Positions 1 to 9,087 of a DNA stretch of 64,000 nt are shown here, in pieces; within the stretch, counting starts at the first letter, position 1, and every line of letters begins with the position of its first letter. The translations under genes were made by a program, and so were the position numbers. Source of the DNA: Serratia sp. AKBS12 (GTDB lineage: Bacteria > Pseudomonadota > Gammaproteobacteria > Enterobacterales > Enterobacteriaceae); the NCBI RefSeq assembly GCF_024793895.1, contig NZ_JANUSB010000002.1, positions 1 through 64,000 on the forward strand, written 5' to 3'. The notes below the pieces were generated by a model. It was given only the letters and a program-made list of their open reading frames with translations. It ran no database searches and had not been told where the DNA came from.

Positions 1-112
1 ACTCGTGAAGCGGTGCTCAAAGATTCACTAAATGAATTTTACTTCAGTAGTCACTCTTCAAGACTTGATATTTTTTTGCGCCGGAGATAAAACTCATCGG
101 CGCGGGCTGCGT
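1..112 (-). other. 5' leader of an rRNA operon (16S gene lies beyond the window)
   Basis: Read on the minus strand, this follows the rrn P2 promoter. It starts with a GC hairpin (GCGCCG...CGGCGC, about 78-104), then AAAAAAATATCAAGTCTTGAAGAGTG, broken here as an A-run plus CAAGTCTTGAAGAGTG, which resembles the distal part of enterobacterial 16S leaders. It ends with ATCTTTGAGC, close to where the mature 16S RNA would begin. In E. coli the same operon (rrnG) borders clpB. The usual boxA (TGCTCTTTAACA) expected after the hairpin is not visible, so the leader looks shortened. The 16S gene itself is outside the window. Confidence 0.75.
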
Positions 113-140
113 ATACTACGCTTTTCGCCCTGAGAGTCAA
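113..140 (-). promoter_or_regulatory. rrn P2 promoter
   Basis: On the minus strand a -35 TTGACT (135-140) is followed after 16 bp by a -10 TAGTAT (113-118). This is the arrangement of E. coli rrn P2 (TTGACT, 16 bp, TATTAT), and the flanking GCGTAGTATAC and downstream CCGCGCCG also resemble it. Confidence 0.85.
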
Positions 141-221
141 GCGTTTATTTCGCTTTCGTCTCACTGACTGGGTGGTGCGTCCTGCGCTTAAGCAGTCGTT
201 GTTCCCGGTCAGTGGAGGCGC

Positions 222-310
222 ATTATAGGGAGTTCTCAGAAGGCCGCAACCCCTAATTTCAAAAAAACTCCCAAGCGAACAAAAAACAGCCAATAAGCTT
301 ATTTTAGGGT
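222..310 (-). promoter_or_regulatory. rrn P1 promoter with A/T-rich upstream region
   Basis: On the minus strand a -35 TTGCGG (244-249), 16-bp spacer and perfect -10 TATAAT (222-227) are followed by GCGCCTCCACTGACCGG, very like the discriminator and start region of E. coli rrn P1. The A/T-rich 255-310 would serve as UP element and Fis-binding region. Growth-rate and ppGpp control are inferred from the GCGCC discriminator. No coding gene is supported in 1-435. Confidence 0.85.
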
Positions 311-386
311 ATTTATTAGCCACTAAATGGCTATTTTTAGCCCTCCAATGTGACAACTCTCGCAAAAGTGCCAAAACACCCCAAGT

Positions 387-415
387 AAAAGGGAGCGGTT
401 GCCCGCTCCCTTTTT
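387..415 (-). terminator. clpB terminator
   Basis: The hairpin GGGAGCGG...CCGCTCCC (391-410) has A/T tracts on both sides and lies about 20 bp beyond the clpB stop codon, so it can end clpB transcripts. Confidence 0.75.
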
Positions 416-435
416 AACGTTATTATCGCTTATCG

Positions 436-3009
436 TCACTGCTTGGCGACAATATGATCGTTTTCGACATCCAGCGTCACCGGTTTGCCAGGCAACAGCG
501 CCCCCGAAAGGATTTGCTGTGCCAGCGGATTTTCGATCTCCTGCTGGATGGCGCGTTTCAATGGCCGTGCACCGTACACCGGGTCGTAACCGGTTTTGCC
601 AAGCAGCGCCAGCGCAGGTTCGGTAATCGTCACCGCGTAGCCGCGTTCTTCCAGTCGTTGGTACAAACGCTCCAACTGGATTTTGGCAATCTCGGCAATA
701 TGCTGTTGACCCAGTGGATGGAAGACCACCACCTCATCTATACGATTGATGAATTCCGGACGGAAGTGATGACTCACCATTTCCATCACCGACTCTTTCA
801 TTTGTGCATAGTTCATCTGACCAAAATGTTCCTGAATCAGATCGGAACCCAGGTTAGAGGTCATGATCACCACGGTATTACGGAAGTCAACGGTACGCCC
901 TTGCCCGTCGGTCAAACGCCCGTCATCCAATACCTGCAACAGGATATTGAATACGTCCGGATGCGCTTTTTCGACCTCGTCCAGCAAAATGACGGAATAC
1001 GGTCTGCGGCGCACCGCTTCAGTCAGATAGCCGCCCTCTTCATAACCCACATAGCCGGGAGGCGCACCGACCAGCCGCGAGACGGAATGTTTTTCCATAA
1101 ACTCGGACATATCAATACGCACCATCGCATCATCACTGTCGAACAGGAAAGAGGCCAGTGCCTTACACAGTTCGGTCTTACCGACACCGGTCGGCCCCAG
1201 GAACAGAAAAGAGCCAATCGGGCGATTCGGATCCGACAAACCGGCACGGCTACGACGGATGGCATTCGATACTGCGGTCACAGCTTCGTCTTGGCCAATC
1301 ACCCGTGAATGCAGTTCCTGCTCCAAACGCAGCAGTTTGTCGCGTTCGCCTTCCAGCATTCTGGCCACCGGGATACCGGTTGCCTTTGCCAGCACTTCTG
1401 CAATCTCGGCATCGGTGACGCGGTTCCGCAACAGCTTCATGGTCTTGCCTTCTGCCTGCGTTGCCGCAGCAAGCTGTTTCTCCAGCTCGGGGATCTTGCC
1501 GTATTGCAACTCGGACATCCGCCCCAGATCGCCAAGTCGACGAGCCTGCTCGAGGGAGATTTTCGCCTGCTCCAGCTCCGCTTTGATGTTCTGGGTACCA
1601 GACAGCGAGGCCTTCTCAGCTTTCCACTCTTCTTCCAGTTCGGAATATTCGCGTTCTTTTTGATCCAGCTCGCTGCTGAGCATTTCCAGCCGTTTCCGGC
1701 TGGCATCGTCAGATTCTTTATTCAGCGCCTGCTGTTCCAGTTTTAACTGGATAACGCGACGTTCCAGCCGATCGAGCGCTTCCGGCTTCGAGTCCATCTG
1801 CATGCGAATGCTGGACGCGGCCTCATCTATCAGGTCAATGGCCTTATCCGGCAACTGGCGGTCCGAGACATAACGGTGCGACAGCGTCGCCGCTGCCACG
1901 ATCGCAGGGTCGGTAATCTGCACATGGTGATGCAGTTCATAACGTTCTTTCAGGCCACGCAGAATCGCGATGGTGTCTTCAACGCTCGGTTCGGCGACGA
2001 ACACCTTCTGGAAACGACGCTCAAGCGCCGCATCCTTTTCTATATATTGACGATACTCATCGAGCGTGGTTGCGCCGACGCAATGCAGCTCGCCACGAGC
2101 CAATGCCGGTTTCAGCATATTACCGGCGTCCATCGCACCGTCAGCCTTGCCGGCACCAACCATGGTATGCAGTTCGTCAATAAACAGAATGACGCTGCCT
2201 TCCTGCTTGGCGAGGTCACTCAGCACGCCTTTCAATCGCTCTTCAAACTCACCGCGGTATTTGGCACCGGCAATCAGCGCGCCCATGTCGAGCGACAGCA
2301 CTCGCTTGTGCTTGAGTCCTTCAGGCACTTCACCATTGATGATGCGCTGTGCCAGGCCTTCCACAATAGCGGTTTTACCCACGCCGGGTTCACCGATCAA
2401 CACCGGGTTGTTCTTGGTACGGCGTTGCAGTACCTGAATGGTACGGCGAATTTCCTCGTCACGACCGATCACCGGGTCAAGTTTGCCCTGTTCGGCACGT
2501 TCGGTAAGATCGATGGTATATTTTTTCAACGCCTGACGCTGGTCTTCAGCACCCTGGTCTTCCACGCTGTCGCCGCCTCGCATTTGCTCAATCGCCTTGC
2601 TGATTTTATCGGTTGTCGCGCCGGCTGCTTTCAGCAGATCGGTCAGCGTGCCGCGATCTTCCAGCACCGCCAGTACAAATAATTCGGAAGAGATAAACTT
2701 GTCCGCACGCTTTTGCGCCAGCTTGTCGCACAGGTTCAGCACTCGCACCAGTTCGTGGGACGGTTGCACGTCGCCACCGGTGCCTTCGACCTGCGGCAGA
2801 CGGGAAAGAGCCTGTTCGATTTCGGTGCGTACGCGCCCGGCATCGATACCGGCTGAGGTTAAGAGTGGACGAACCGAGCCCCCTTCCTGATTGAGCAATG
2901 CGCTCATCAGATGTAACGGTTCAATAAACTGGTTGTCGTGCCCAAGGGCTAGAGATTGGGCATCGGCGAGGGCAAGCTGGAACTTGTTGGTAAGACGATC
3001 CAGACGCAT
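436..3009 (-). CDS. clpB: ATP-dependent chaperone ClpB
   Basis: ClpB is a hexameric AAA+ disaggregase that works with DnaK/DnaJ/GrpE to extract polypeptides from aggregates in the cytosol. The protein has 857 residues, the same length as in E. coli. The order is: N domain (to about 145), first nucleotide-binding domain with GEPGVGKT (Lys212), middle coiled coil (about 400-520), and second nucleotide-binding domain with GPTGVGKT (Lys611). The start at 3009 is chosen because GGAGGTGTT lies directly before it and the sequence [10 protein letters not shown] is the family N terminus; an upstream ATG at 3030 has no such support. Residue 543 is Ala (KATGIPV) where E. coli has Trp (RWTGIPV). A sigma-32 promoter lies upstream. 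Confidence 0.97.
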   Translation of the reverse strand: MRLDRLTNKFQLALADAQSLALGHDNQFIEPLHLMSALLNQEGGSVRPLLTSAGIDAGRVRTEIEQALSRLPQVEGTGGDVQPSHELVRVLNLCDKLAQKRADKFISSELFVLAVLEDRGTLTDLLKAAGATTDKISKAIEQMRGGDSVEDQGAEDQRQALKKYTIDLTERAEQGKLDPVIGRDEEIRRTIQVLQRRTKNNPVLIGEPGVGKTAIVEGLAQRIINGEVPEGLKHKRVLSLDMGALIAGAKYRGEFEERLKGVLSDLAKQEGSVILFIDELHTMVGAGKADGAMDAGNMLKPALARGELHCVGATTLDEYRQYIEKDAALERRFQKVFVAEPSVEDTIAILRGLKERYELHHHVQITDPAIVAAATLSHRYVSDRQLPDKAIDLIDEAASSIRMQMDSKPEALDRLERRVIQLKLEQQALNKESDDASRKRLEMLSSELDQKEREYSELEEEWKAEKASLSGTQNIKAELEQAKISLEQARRLGDLGRMSELQYGKIPELEKQLAAATQAEGKTMKLLRNRVTDAEIAEVLAKATGIPVARMLEGERDKLLRLEQELHSRVIGQDEAVTAVSNAIRRSRAGLSDPNRPIGSFLFLGPTGVGKTELCKALASFLFDSDDAMVRIDMSEFMEKHSVSRLVGAPPGYVGYEEGGYLTEAVRRRPYSVILLDEVEKAHPDVFNILLQVLDDGRLTDGQGRTVDFRNTVVIMTSNLGSDLIQEHFGQMNYAQMKESVMEMVSHHFRPEFINRIDEVVVFHPLGQQHIAEIAKIQLERLYQRLEERGYAVTITEPALALLGKTGYDPVYGARPLKRAIQQEIENPLAQQILSGALLPGKPVTLDVENDHIVAKQ

Positions 3010-3046
3010 AACACCTCCAATATAGGACAAAATTGCTACTGGAGAT

Positions 3047-3075
3047 TAAATGAGGTCATCCCTCAAATTTTCAAG
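3047..3075 (-). promoter_or_regulatory. sigma-32 (heat-shock) promoter of clpB
   Basis: On the minus strand CTTGAAA (3069-3075), a 13-bp spacer and CCTCATTTA (3047-3055) match the sigma-32 consensus CTTGAAA-N11-16-CCCCATNT with one mismatch. The site lies between the pgeF stop and the clpB start, allowing clpB induction on its own. Confidence 0.85.
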
Positions 3076-3139
3076 GTTATTTTGACACTATATTATGAGT
3101 ACAACGCCATGCGTCAGTGGACCGTCCTAATTCAATAGG

Positions 3140-3871
3140 TTATATCAGCCAGATTAAACTTGCCAGACGTCCGGTTATTCGCTCGCGTCGATAGGAGAAA
3201 AAATGACTGATTTCGCTGACGGTACAACGGTTGCCACCATATATTTCGGTGATTCCAACAGCTTGCAGCCGCTGGCGTGCCAATAAGTAGATATCGGCAA
3301 GGTATTTATCACCCTGCGGGATAAAAGCAGCGCCAGCGGCGGCGTCGACCGCCGTAAATGCCGCGCGTACCTCAGCGCCGACCTCGAAGCACTGCGGTCC
3401 GATGGCCGGTCCAAGCCAGGCAATAATCTGCCCAGGCTCGGCGGCAAATTCCGCAACCGTGCTTTCCAGCACCCCATCGCATAACCCACGCCAACCGGCA
3501 TGGGCAGCGGCGACTTCCTTGCCGGCTCGGGAGCAGAACAACACCGGCAGGCAATCCGCCGTCATCACCGCACAAACCTGCCCCGGCTGATTGCTGTACA
3601 CCGCATCAGCGCGCAGATCGGTCGGCACCTGCCCTTCCAGACGCAGTACGCGAGTCCCATGCACCTGTTCCAGCCAGTACGGCATCTGCGGCAGGCTTGC
3701 CCCCGCCACCAGCAGCTCACGGTTACGCCATACCGCCGATTCAACATCACCGACATGGCTGCCGAGATTGAGCGAATCATAGGGCGGCAGGCTTACGCCG
3801 CCATGTCGGGTGGTACTGCAGGCCACGACACCTGGCGGTAACGGCCAGTCAGGTTGGATAAGCGCGTCCAT
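3140..3871 (-). CDS. pgeF: Peptidoglycan editing factor PgeF (YfiH, laccase-domain family)
   Basis: This is a 243-residue cytosolic metal protein of the YfiH/laccase-domain family. In E. coli it removes wrongly incorporated L-Ser from UDP-MurNAc precursors; other members act on purine nucleosides. The metal-ligand set is visible at His71 (QVHGT), Cys107 (TADCLP) and His124 (AAHAGWRG), the same positions as in E. coli, and the WLGPAIGP motif is present. The start codon overlaps the rluD stop by one base (TAATG), implying translational coupling. clpB follows 130 bp downstream with its own heat-shock promoter. Confidence 0.93.
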   Translation of the reverse strand: MDALIQPDWPLPPGVVACSTTRHGGVSLPPYDSLNLGSHVGDVESAVWRNRELLVAGASLPQMPYWLEQVHGTRVLRLEGQVPTDLRADAVYSNQPGQVCAVMTADCLPVLFCSRAGKEVAAAHAGWRGLCDGVLESTVAEFAAEPGQIIAWLGPAIGPQCFEVGAEVRAAFTAVDAAAGAAFIPQGDKYLADIYLLARQRLQAVGITEIYGGNRCTVSEISHFFSYRRERITGRLASLIWLI

Positions 3872-4848
3872 TACCAGTTCATCTGATCCTTGAATTCTTC
3901 GGTATCGGCCTTCAGCGCATCGATCAAATCAACCATATCCTGTGGCAATGGCGCATGCCATTCCATCTGAATGCCGCTGATAGGATGATACAGGCGCAGC
4001 ATGGTTGCATGCAGTGCCTGACGGTCGAAGCCGCGTAAAGTGGTGATAAAGTCCTCTGACGCACCTTTTGGCGGACGTGGGCGACCACCGTACAGCGGAT
4101 CGCCCACCAGCGGATGGTTAATGTGCGACATATGCACACGGATCTGATGGGTACGGCCGGTTTCCAGACGCAAACGTAAACGGGTATGCGCGCGGAAATG
4201 CTCCATGATGCGGTAATGCGTTACCGCCGGTTTGCCCATCGGGTGAACCGCCATATGAGTACGTTTGGTGGAATGGCGCGCAATCGGCTCTTCCACGGTG
4301 CCGCCGGCGGTCATGGTACCAATCGCCACCGCTTCGTATTCACGGGTAATTTCCCGCAACTGCAGCGCTTCAACCAGACGGGTTTGCGCAGGCACGGTTT
4401 TGGCGACCACCATCAGACCGGTGGTGTCTTTGTCCAGGCGGTGAACGATGCCGGCACGCGGCACGTCGATGATTTCCGGATAGTAATGCAGCAAGGCATT
4501 GAGCACCGTGCCATCCGGATTGCCGGCCCCCGGGTGTACCACCAGATCGCGCGGTTTGTTGATTACCAGAATGTCGCTGTCTTCATAAACGATATCCAGC
4601 GGGATATCCTGCGGTTCCCAACGCGCTTCTTCTTCAATCTGCGCATCAATGGCAACCGTCTCTCCCCCCAGTACCTTCTCTTTCGGTTTGTTTGTCGTTT
4701 TGCCGTTGACCTGTACCCGATCTTCCAAAATCCATTCTTTTATGCGAGAACGTGAATAATCGGGGAACAATTCGGCCAAAGCCTGATCTAAACGTTGTCC
4801 GAGTTGAGATTCGGCCACCGTTGCGGTGAGTTGTACTTGTTGTGCCAT
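3871..4848 (-). CDS. rluD: 23S rRNA pseudouridine synthase RluD
   Basis: RluD makes pseudouridines 1911, 1915 and 1917 in helix 69 of 23S rRNA during late 50S assembly. The 325-residue protein has an N-terminal S4 RNA-binding domain (about 18-80) and an RluA-type catalytic domain with HRLDKDTTG, placing the catalytic Asp at 139. The length is as in E. coli. It is divergent from bamD and heads a likely rluD-pgeF transcript. Confidence 0.96.
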   Translation of the reverse strand: MAQQVQLTATVAESQLGQRLDQALAELFPDYSRSRIKEWILEDRVQVNGKTTNKPKEKVLGGETVAIDAQIEEEARWEPQDIPLDIVYEDSDILVINKPRDLVVHPGAGNPDGTVLNALLHYYPEIIDVPRAGIVHRLDKDTTGLMVVAKTVPAQTRLVEALQLREITREYEAVAIGTMTAGGTVEEPIARHSTKRTHMAVHPMGKPAVTHYRIMEHFRAHTRLRLRLETGRTHQIRVHMSHINHPLVGDPLYGGRPRPPKGASEDFITTLRGFDRQALHATMLRLYHPISGIQMEWHAPLPQDMVDLIDALKADTEEFKDQMNW

Positions 4849-4873
4849 ATGCAGCTTCTTCGTTAACGTTGGG

Positions 4874-4901
4874 TTTTCACGGCGATGCCGTTTAATATAA
4901 T
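4874..4901 (+). promoter_or_regulatory. Possible bamD promoter
   Basis: A perfect -10 TATAAT (4896-4901) lies 79 bp upstream of bamD with a weak -35 TTTTCA (4874-4879) at 16 bp. This is the only convincing core element in the divergent rluD/bamD intergenic region. Confidence 0.5.
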
Positions 4902-4979
4902 GTGCTATTGTAACTGGTCTTTGTCGGGAGCTTAACGGACAGTCTCCCGGAATAACACCCTGAGGATAATCAAAACGTC

Positions 4980-5711
4980 ATGACGCGTATGAAATATCTG
5001 GTGGCGGCAGCCACGTTGAGCCTGGCGCTGGCAGGTTGCTCCAGTTCCAAGGATGCGGTTCCCGACAACCCGCCTTCGGAAATCTATGCAAACGCCCAGC
5101 AGAAACTGCAGGACGGTAACTTCAAGGGCGCGATTACGCAACTCGAAGCGTTAGACAACCGCTATCCTTTCGGGCCGTACTCCCAGCAAGTGCAGCTGGA
5201 TCTGATTTATGCCTACTATAAGTCGGCCGATCTGCCACTGGCGCAGGCATCCATCGATCGCTTTATGCGCCTGAACCCAACGCATCCGAACATCGATTAT
5301 GTGATGTACATGCGCGGTCTGACGGATATGGCACTGGATGACAGCGCATTGCAGGGCTTCTTCGGGGTCGATCGTTCAGACCGCGATCCACAGCATGCCC
5401 GCGCTGCGTTCCGCGATTTCAGCCAGCTGATTCAGCAGTATCCGAGCAGTCAATATACGCCGGATGCACAAAAGCGCCTGGTATACCTCAAGGACCGTCT
5501 GTCCAAGTATGAGCTTTCAGTGGCGGAATACTACACTAAACGCGGTGCTTACGTCGCGGTTGTTAATCGTGTCGAACAGATGATGCGTGAATACCCGGAC
5601 ACCAAAGCGACGCGTGATGCGCTGCCGTTGATGGAAAACGCGTACAAGCAGCTGCAGTTGAACGGCCAGGCGGACAAAGTGGCGAAAATCATCGCTGCCA
5701 ATCAGTCCTGA
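4980..5711 (+). CDS. bamD: Outer-membrane assembly lipoprotein BamD
   Basis: BamD is the essential lipoprotein of the BAM complex, which inserts beta-barrel proteins into the outer membrane. The 243-residue protein has a lipoprotein signal with lipobox LAGC (Cys20), followed by five TPR-like repeats. It is nearly collinear with E. coli BamD ([13 protein letters not shown] start; [26 protein letters not shown] motifs). Ser at +2 and +3 after the Cys fits outer-membrane sorting. It is transcribed alone and followed by a strong terminator. Confidence 0.97.
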   Translation: MTRMKYLVAAATLSLALAGCSSSKDAVPDNPPSEIYANAQQKLQDGNFKGAITQLEALDNRYPFGPYSQQVQLDLIYAYYKSADLPLAQASIDRFMRLNPTHPNIDYVMYMRGLTDMALDDSALQGFFGVDRSDRDPQHARAAFRDFSQLIQQYPSSQYTPDAQKRLVYLKDRLSKYELSVAEYYTKRGAYVAVVNRVEQMMREYPDTKATRDALPLMENAYKQLQLNGQADKVAKIIAANQS

Positions 5712-5736
5712 TTGTCGTCCTGCATGGCAGAAAACA

Positions 5737-5765
5737 AAACGGCAGCCTCGGCTGCCGTTTTTATT
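5737..5765 (+). terminator. bamD terminator
   Basis: AAAACGGCAGC-CTCG-GCTGCCGTTTTTATT is a perfect GC-rich stem with a U tract, 25 bp after the bamD stop. Confidence 0.9.
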
Positions 5766-6023
5766 GGCGCGCGCTGGCACCAGACTGGGAAAATATATAA
5801 TTAAAAACACAGCGTTAGCAAACAATCCACGCCGGTCAACTTATCAATAATGCGCGATCCGACGAGAAGACTCAAGCGCTAGATGGCGGTTTCAGAGGCT
5901 AAATCACAGATTGAACTAACTTTGCAAAAGGTGACAAAAAAAGGTGATTTTCCTCACCCCTTTAGCCATAAAGCGGGGTATGCTGAATCCATCCAAGACG
6001 GAAAGACAAGAGAGGTAAGTCAT

Positions 6024-6371
6024 ATGACAATCAACATTACCAGCAAACAAATGGATATCACCCCCGCAATCCGTAATCATGTCGAAGACCGTCTCAGTAA
6101 ACTGGATAAATGGCAGGCCCAGCTGATTAACCCGCACATTGTTTTATCCAAAGAACCTAAAGGGTTTGTGGCCGACGCCACCATTACCACGCCAAACGGC
6201 CCGCTGGTCGCCAGCGCCAAACACGAAGATATGTATACCGCCGTCAACGAACTGATCGCCAAGCTGGAGCGCCAGCTCAACAAAGTGCAGCATAAAGGCG
6301 AGGCACGCCGCGCACACGCCAGCGTGAAGGACGTCGTTCCGGAAGTAGAAGTGGAACCGGAACAAGAGTAA
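6024..6371 (+). CDS. raiA: Ribosome-associated inhibitor RaiA (YfiA, pY)
   Basis: RaiA binds the decoding region of the 30S subunit in the cold or stationary phase, blocks translation and opposes 100S dimer formation. The protein has 115 residues, close to the 113 of E. coli, with the conserved [10 protein letters not shown] start, the basic [14 protein letters not shown] segment and an acidic tail (EVEVEPEQE) typical of YfiA rather than HPF. The start at 6024 follows AGAGGTAAGT; an in-frame upstream extension to 5883 lacks family similarity and was not used. A terminator follows. Confidence 0.95.
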   Translation: MTINITSKQMDITPAIRNHVEDRLSKLDKWQAQLINPHIVLSKEPKGFVADATITTPNGPLVASAKHEDMYTAVNELIAKLERQLNKVQHKGEARRAHASVKDVVPEVEVEPEQE

Positions 6372-6393
6372 TCCGTCCCGGTAGTTTCACACC

Positions 6394-6420
6394 AGCGCGC
6401 CCAAGGGCGCGCTTTTTGTT
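6394..6420 (+). terminator. raiA terminator
   Basis: AGCGCGCCC-AA-GGGCGCGCT followed by TTTTGTT, 22 bp after the raiA stop. Confidence 0.88.
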
Positions 6421-6432
6421 CACCGGTTTTTA

Positions 6433-6462
6433 TTGACAGAGAGAAAACCCAGCGGTTACTTT
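6433..6462 (+). promoter_or_regulatory. pheLA promoter
   Basis: The -35 TTGACA (6433-6438) and following GAGAGAAAAC resemble the E. coli pheA promoter (TTGACAGCGTGAAAAC). The -10 is poorer: TTACTT or TACTTT at 6456-6462 with a 17-18 bp spacer. It sits about 35 bp before pheL. Confidence 0.7.
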
Positions 6463-6493
6463 AAAACCTCACTCATTAGCCGATAGGCAGCCA

Positions 6494-6541
6494 ATGCAAC
6501 GCAAACCGTTTTTCTTCGCATTCTTTTTTACCTTCCCCTGA
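6494..6541 (+). CDS. pheL: pheA leader peptide PheL
   Basis: This 15-codon leader reads [15 protein letters not shown] and has seven phenylalanine codons, like E. coli PheL ([15 protein letters not shown]). Ribosome stalling at the Phe codons when charged tRNA-Phe is scarce prevents formation of the downstream attenuator and lets transcription enter pheA. The terminator begins 50 bp after the stop. Confidence 0.95.
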   Translation: [15 protein letters not shown]

Positions 6542-6590
6542 TTGGGAGGCGTTTCGTCGTGTGATAAAGAATGCGAAGACGAACAGCAAA

Positions 6591-6617
6591 GCCTCCTGGA
6601 ACCAGGGGGCTTTTTTT
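6591..6617 (+). terminator. pheA attenuator
   Basis: The hairpin GCCTCCTGG-AA-CCAGGGGGC with one G-U pair is followed by seven T. It lies between pheL and pheA where the phenylalanine attenuator is expected. The upstream segment GGGAGGCG (6544-6551) can pair with part of its 5' arm, giving an antiterminator. Confidence 0.93.
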
Positions 6618-6651
6618 ATGATTATTAGAAAAACACAAGGCAAAGCTGATT

Positions 6652-7809
6652 ATGACTGACAACCCGTTACTCGTGCTGCGTGAACGCATCAGCGCACTGG
6701 ATCTGAAACTGCTGGCATTGCTGGCAGAGCGTCGTGAGCTGGCGGTAGAAGTGGGCAAAACCAAGTTGCACTCTCACCGTCCAATCCGTGATAAAGAGCG
6801 CGAGCGCGACCTGCTGGACGCCCTGATTACCGCCGCCAAACCTTATGATCTGGACGGTTTTTACATCACTCGACTGTTCCAGCTGATTATCGAAGACTCG
6901 GTGCTGACGCAACAGGCACTGTTGCAACATCAACTCAATCAGACCAGCCAGCATTCTGCACGCGTTGCGTTCCTCGGTCCAAAAGGCTCTTACTCTCATC
7001 TGGCCGCGCGCCGCTACGCCGCACGCCATTTCGACCAATTGATAGAGCACGGCTGTCAGAAGTTCCAGGATATTTTCACCCAGGTCGAAACCGGCCAGGC
7101 GGACTACGCGGTATTACCGATTGAAAACACCAGTTCCGGTTCCATCAATGACGTTTACGACCTGCTGCAGCACACCAGCCTGTCAATCGTCGGCGAACTG
7201 ACCAATCCGATCGATCACTGCGTGCTGGTCGCCAGCGACACCGATCTTAACCAGATTGATACCGTCTATAGCCATCCACAACCGTTTCAGCAGTGCAGCC
7301 ATTTCATCAGCCGCTACCCGCACTGGAAAATCGAATACTGCGAAAGTACCGCCGCGGCAATGGAAAAGGTTGCCAAAATCAATTCGCCAACAGCCGCCGC
7401 ACTGGGCAGCGAAGCCGGCGGCGCGCTGTATGGTTTGCAGGTGCTGGAACACAACCTGGCCAATCAGCAACAGAATATTACCCGCTTCATCGTGCTGGCG
7501 CGCAAGGCAATTGACGTGTCAGAACAGGTACCGGCAAAAACAACCTTTATCATGGCAACCGGCCAACAGTCGGGGGCGCTGGTCGAAGCGTTGCTGGTGC
7601 TACGTGACAACGGCATCATCATGACCAAATTGGAATCCCGCCCGATCCATGGCAATCCGTGGGAAGAGATGTTTTACATCGACGTACAGGCCAATATCCG
7701 CTCCGATGCCATGCGGAAGGCTCTGCAGGACTTGACGCCAATTACTCGTTCGTTGAAGGTGCTGGGCTGCTACCCTAGTGAAAACGTGGTGCCGGTCAAC
7801 CCCTCCTGA
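6652..7809 (+). CDS. pheA: Bifunctional chorismate mutase / prephenate dehydratase
   Basis: PheA converts chorismate to prephenate and then to phenylpyruvate, the committed steps to phenylalanine. The 385 residues comprise an AroQ chorismate mutase (about 5-95), a prephenate dehydratase (about 105-285, with TRF at the catalytic Thr in [10 protein letters not shown]) and an ACT regulatory domain (about 300-375) with GALV and ESRP, which form the phenylalanine feedback site. It is collinear with E. coli PheA. Expression is controlled by the pheL attenuator. Convergent tyrA-aroF lies beyond a shared terminator. Confidence 0.97.
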   Translation: MTDNPLLVLRERISALDLKLLALLAERRELAVEVGKTKLHSHRPIRDKERERDLLDALITAAKPYDLDGFYITRLFQLIIEDSVLTQQALLQHQLNQTSQHSARVAFLGPKGSYSHLAARRYAARHFDQLIEHGCQKFQDIFTQVETGQADYAVLPIENTSSGSINDVYDLLQHTSLSIVGELTNPIDHCVLVASDTDLNQIDTVYSHPQPFQQCSHFISRYPHWKIEYCESTAAAMEKVAKINSPTAAALGSEAGGALYGLQVLEHNLANQQQNITRFIVLARKAIDVSEQVPAKTTFIMATGQQSGALVEALLVLRDNGIIMTKLESRPIHGNPWEEMFYIDVQANIRSDAMRKALQDLTPITRSLKVLGCYPSENVVPVNPS

Positions 7810-7913
7810 ACCGCATAAAACCGCCGGGTAGGATAACCAGGCAATCAGTTGACCGACGATTCGGCCTGGAATACGCAGGGATTCGGTTTGATAGCTGACA
7901 TAGTCGCTCGTTG

Positions 7914-7942
7914 AAAGGTCTGGCATCTGCCAGACCTTTTTT
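7914..7942. terminator. Bidirectional terminator between pheA and tyrA
   Basis: AAAGGTCTGGCA-TC-TGCCAGACCTTTTTT is a perfect stem with A and T tracts on both sides, between convergent pheA and tyrA. It is positioned to serve both. Confidence 0.9.
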
Positions 7943-7959
7943 GTGATGTATCGCGGATT

Positions 7960-9081
7960 TTATTGACGGCTGTCGTTGGCCTGACGCAGCAGCGAGCGAC
8001 TTTCCACCAGGAAACGTTCGGCATAATCGCCGAACCAGTGCTCAACCTTTTGGAAACTATTGATAAACTGCTGTTTATCGCCATGCTCCAGCAGTTCTAT
8101 CGCCGCGCCGAAACGCGTGTAGTAACGCTTGATCAGTTGAATATTTTCTTCCGACGACATAATGATATCCGCGTACAGCTGTGGATCCTGCGCGAACAGC
8201 CGCCCCACCATCGCCAGCTCCAGTCGGTAAATCGGCGAGGACAGTGCCAGCAATTGCTCAAGCTGCACGTTTTCCTCCGCCAGATGCAGGCCGTAGGCAA
8301 ACGTGGCGAAGTGGCGCAGAGCCTGAATGAACGCCATGTTCTGGTCATGTTCCACCGCGCTGATGCGGTGCAACCGTGCCCCCCAGACCTGCAATTGCTC
8401 AAGCAGCCACTGGTAGGCTTCGGGCTGACGGCCGTCGCAGTACACCACCACCTGCTTGGCAACGCTGCCGACATCTGGGCCAAACATCGGGTGCAGCCCC
8501 AATACCGGGCCGCCATGTGCCGCCAACATCGCCTGCAGCGGGCGGTTCTTCACCGATGCCAGGTCAACCAGAATGCAGTCGTCCGGCAGCGCCGGCAGCC
8601 GCTGAATAACCTGCTCGGTGACGTGGATCGGCACGCTGACAATCACCATGCCGGCGTCAGACAGCAGCGTTTCCGCCTGCGGCCAATCTTGCTGATCCAA
8701 CACTTTTACCTGATAGCCCGACAGCGTCAGCAGGCGATTGAACAAACGTCCCATCTGGCCGTTACCGCCGATAATCACAATCGGACGCAGTTGTGGGCAC
8801 AGGGTTTTAAAGCCTTTGTCATTCTCGCTGACATACGATTCGCGCATCACACGACGCAATATGTCTTCAATCAGATCCGGCGGCACGCCAAGCGCCGACG
8901 CCTCCGCACGGCGCGAAGCCAGCATCGCCGCTTCACGCTCGGGTACATACACCGGCAGTCCGTGGCGGCTTTTGACTTCGCCCACTTCAGCCACCAGATG
9001 CAGGCGTTTCGCCAGCAAATCCAGCAATGCTTTATCCACTTCGTCAATTTGATCGCGCAGCGCGGTCAGTTCAGCCACCAT
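7960..9081 (-). CDS. tyrA: Bifunctional chorismate mutase / prephenate dehydrogenase
   Basis: TyrA makes 4-hydroxyphenylpyruvate from chorismate for tyrosine synthesis. The protein has 373 residues, as in E. coli, with an N-terminal AroQ chorismate mutase (about 1-90) and an NAD-dependent prephenate dehydrogenase whose Rossmann motif is [12 protein letters not shown] (about 101-112). It is the second gene of aroF-tyrA, 6 bp after aroF, so it should be regulated with aroF by TyrR and tyrosine. Convergent with pheA. Confidence 0.97.
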   Translation of the reverse strand: MVAELTALRDQIDEVDKALLDLLAKRLHLVAEVGEVKSRHGLPVYVPEREAAMLASRRAEASALGVPPDLIEDILRRVMRESYVSENDKGFKTLCPQLRPIVIIGGNGQMGRLFNRLLTLSGYQVKVLDQQDWPQAETLLSDAGMVIVSVPIHVTEQVIQRLPALPDDCILVDLASVKNRPLQAMLAAHGGPVLGLHPMFGPDVGSVAKQVVVYCDGRQPEAYQWLLEQLQVWGARLHRISAVEHDQNMAFIQALRHFATFAYGLHLAEENVQLEQLLALSSPIYRLELAMVGRLFAQDPQLYADIIMSSEENIQLIKRYYTRFGAAIELLEHGDKQQFINSFQKVEHWFGDYAERFLVESRSLLRQANDSRQ

Positions 9082-9087
9082 AACTCA

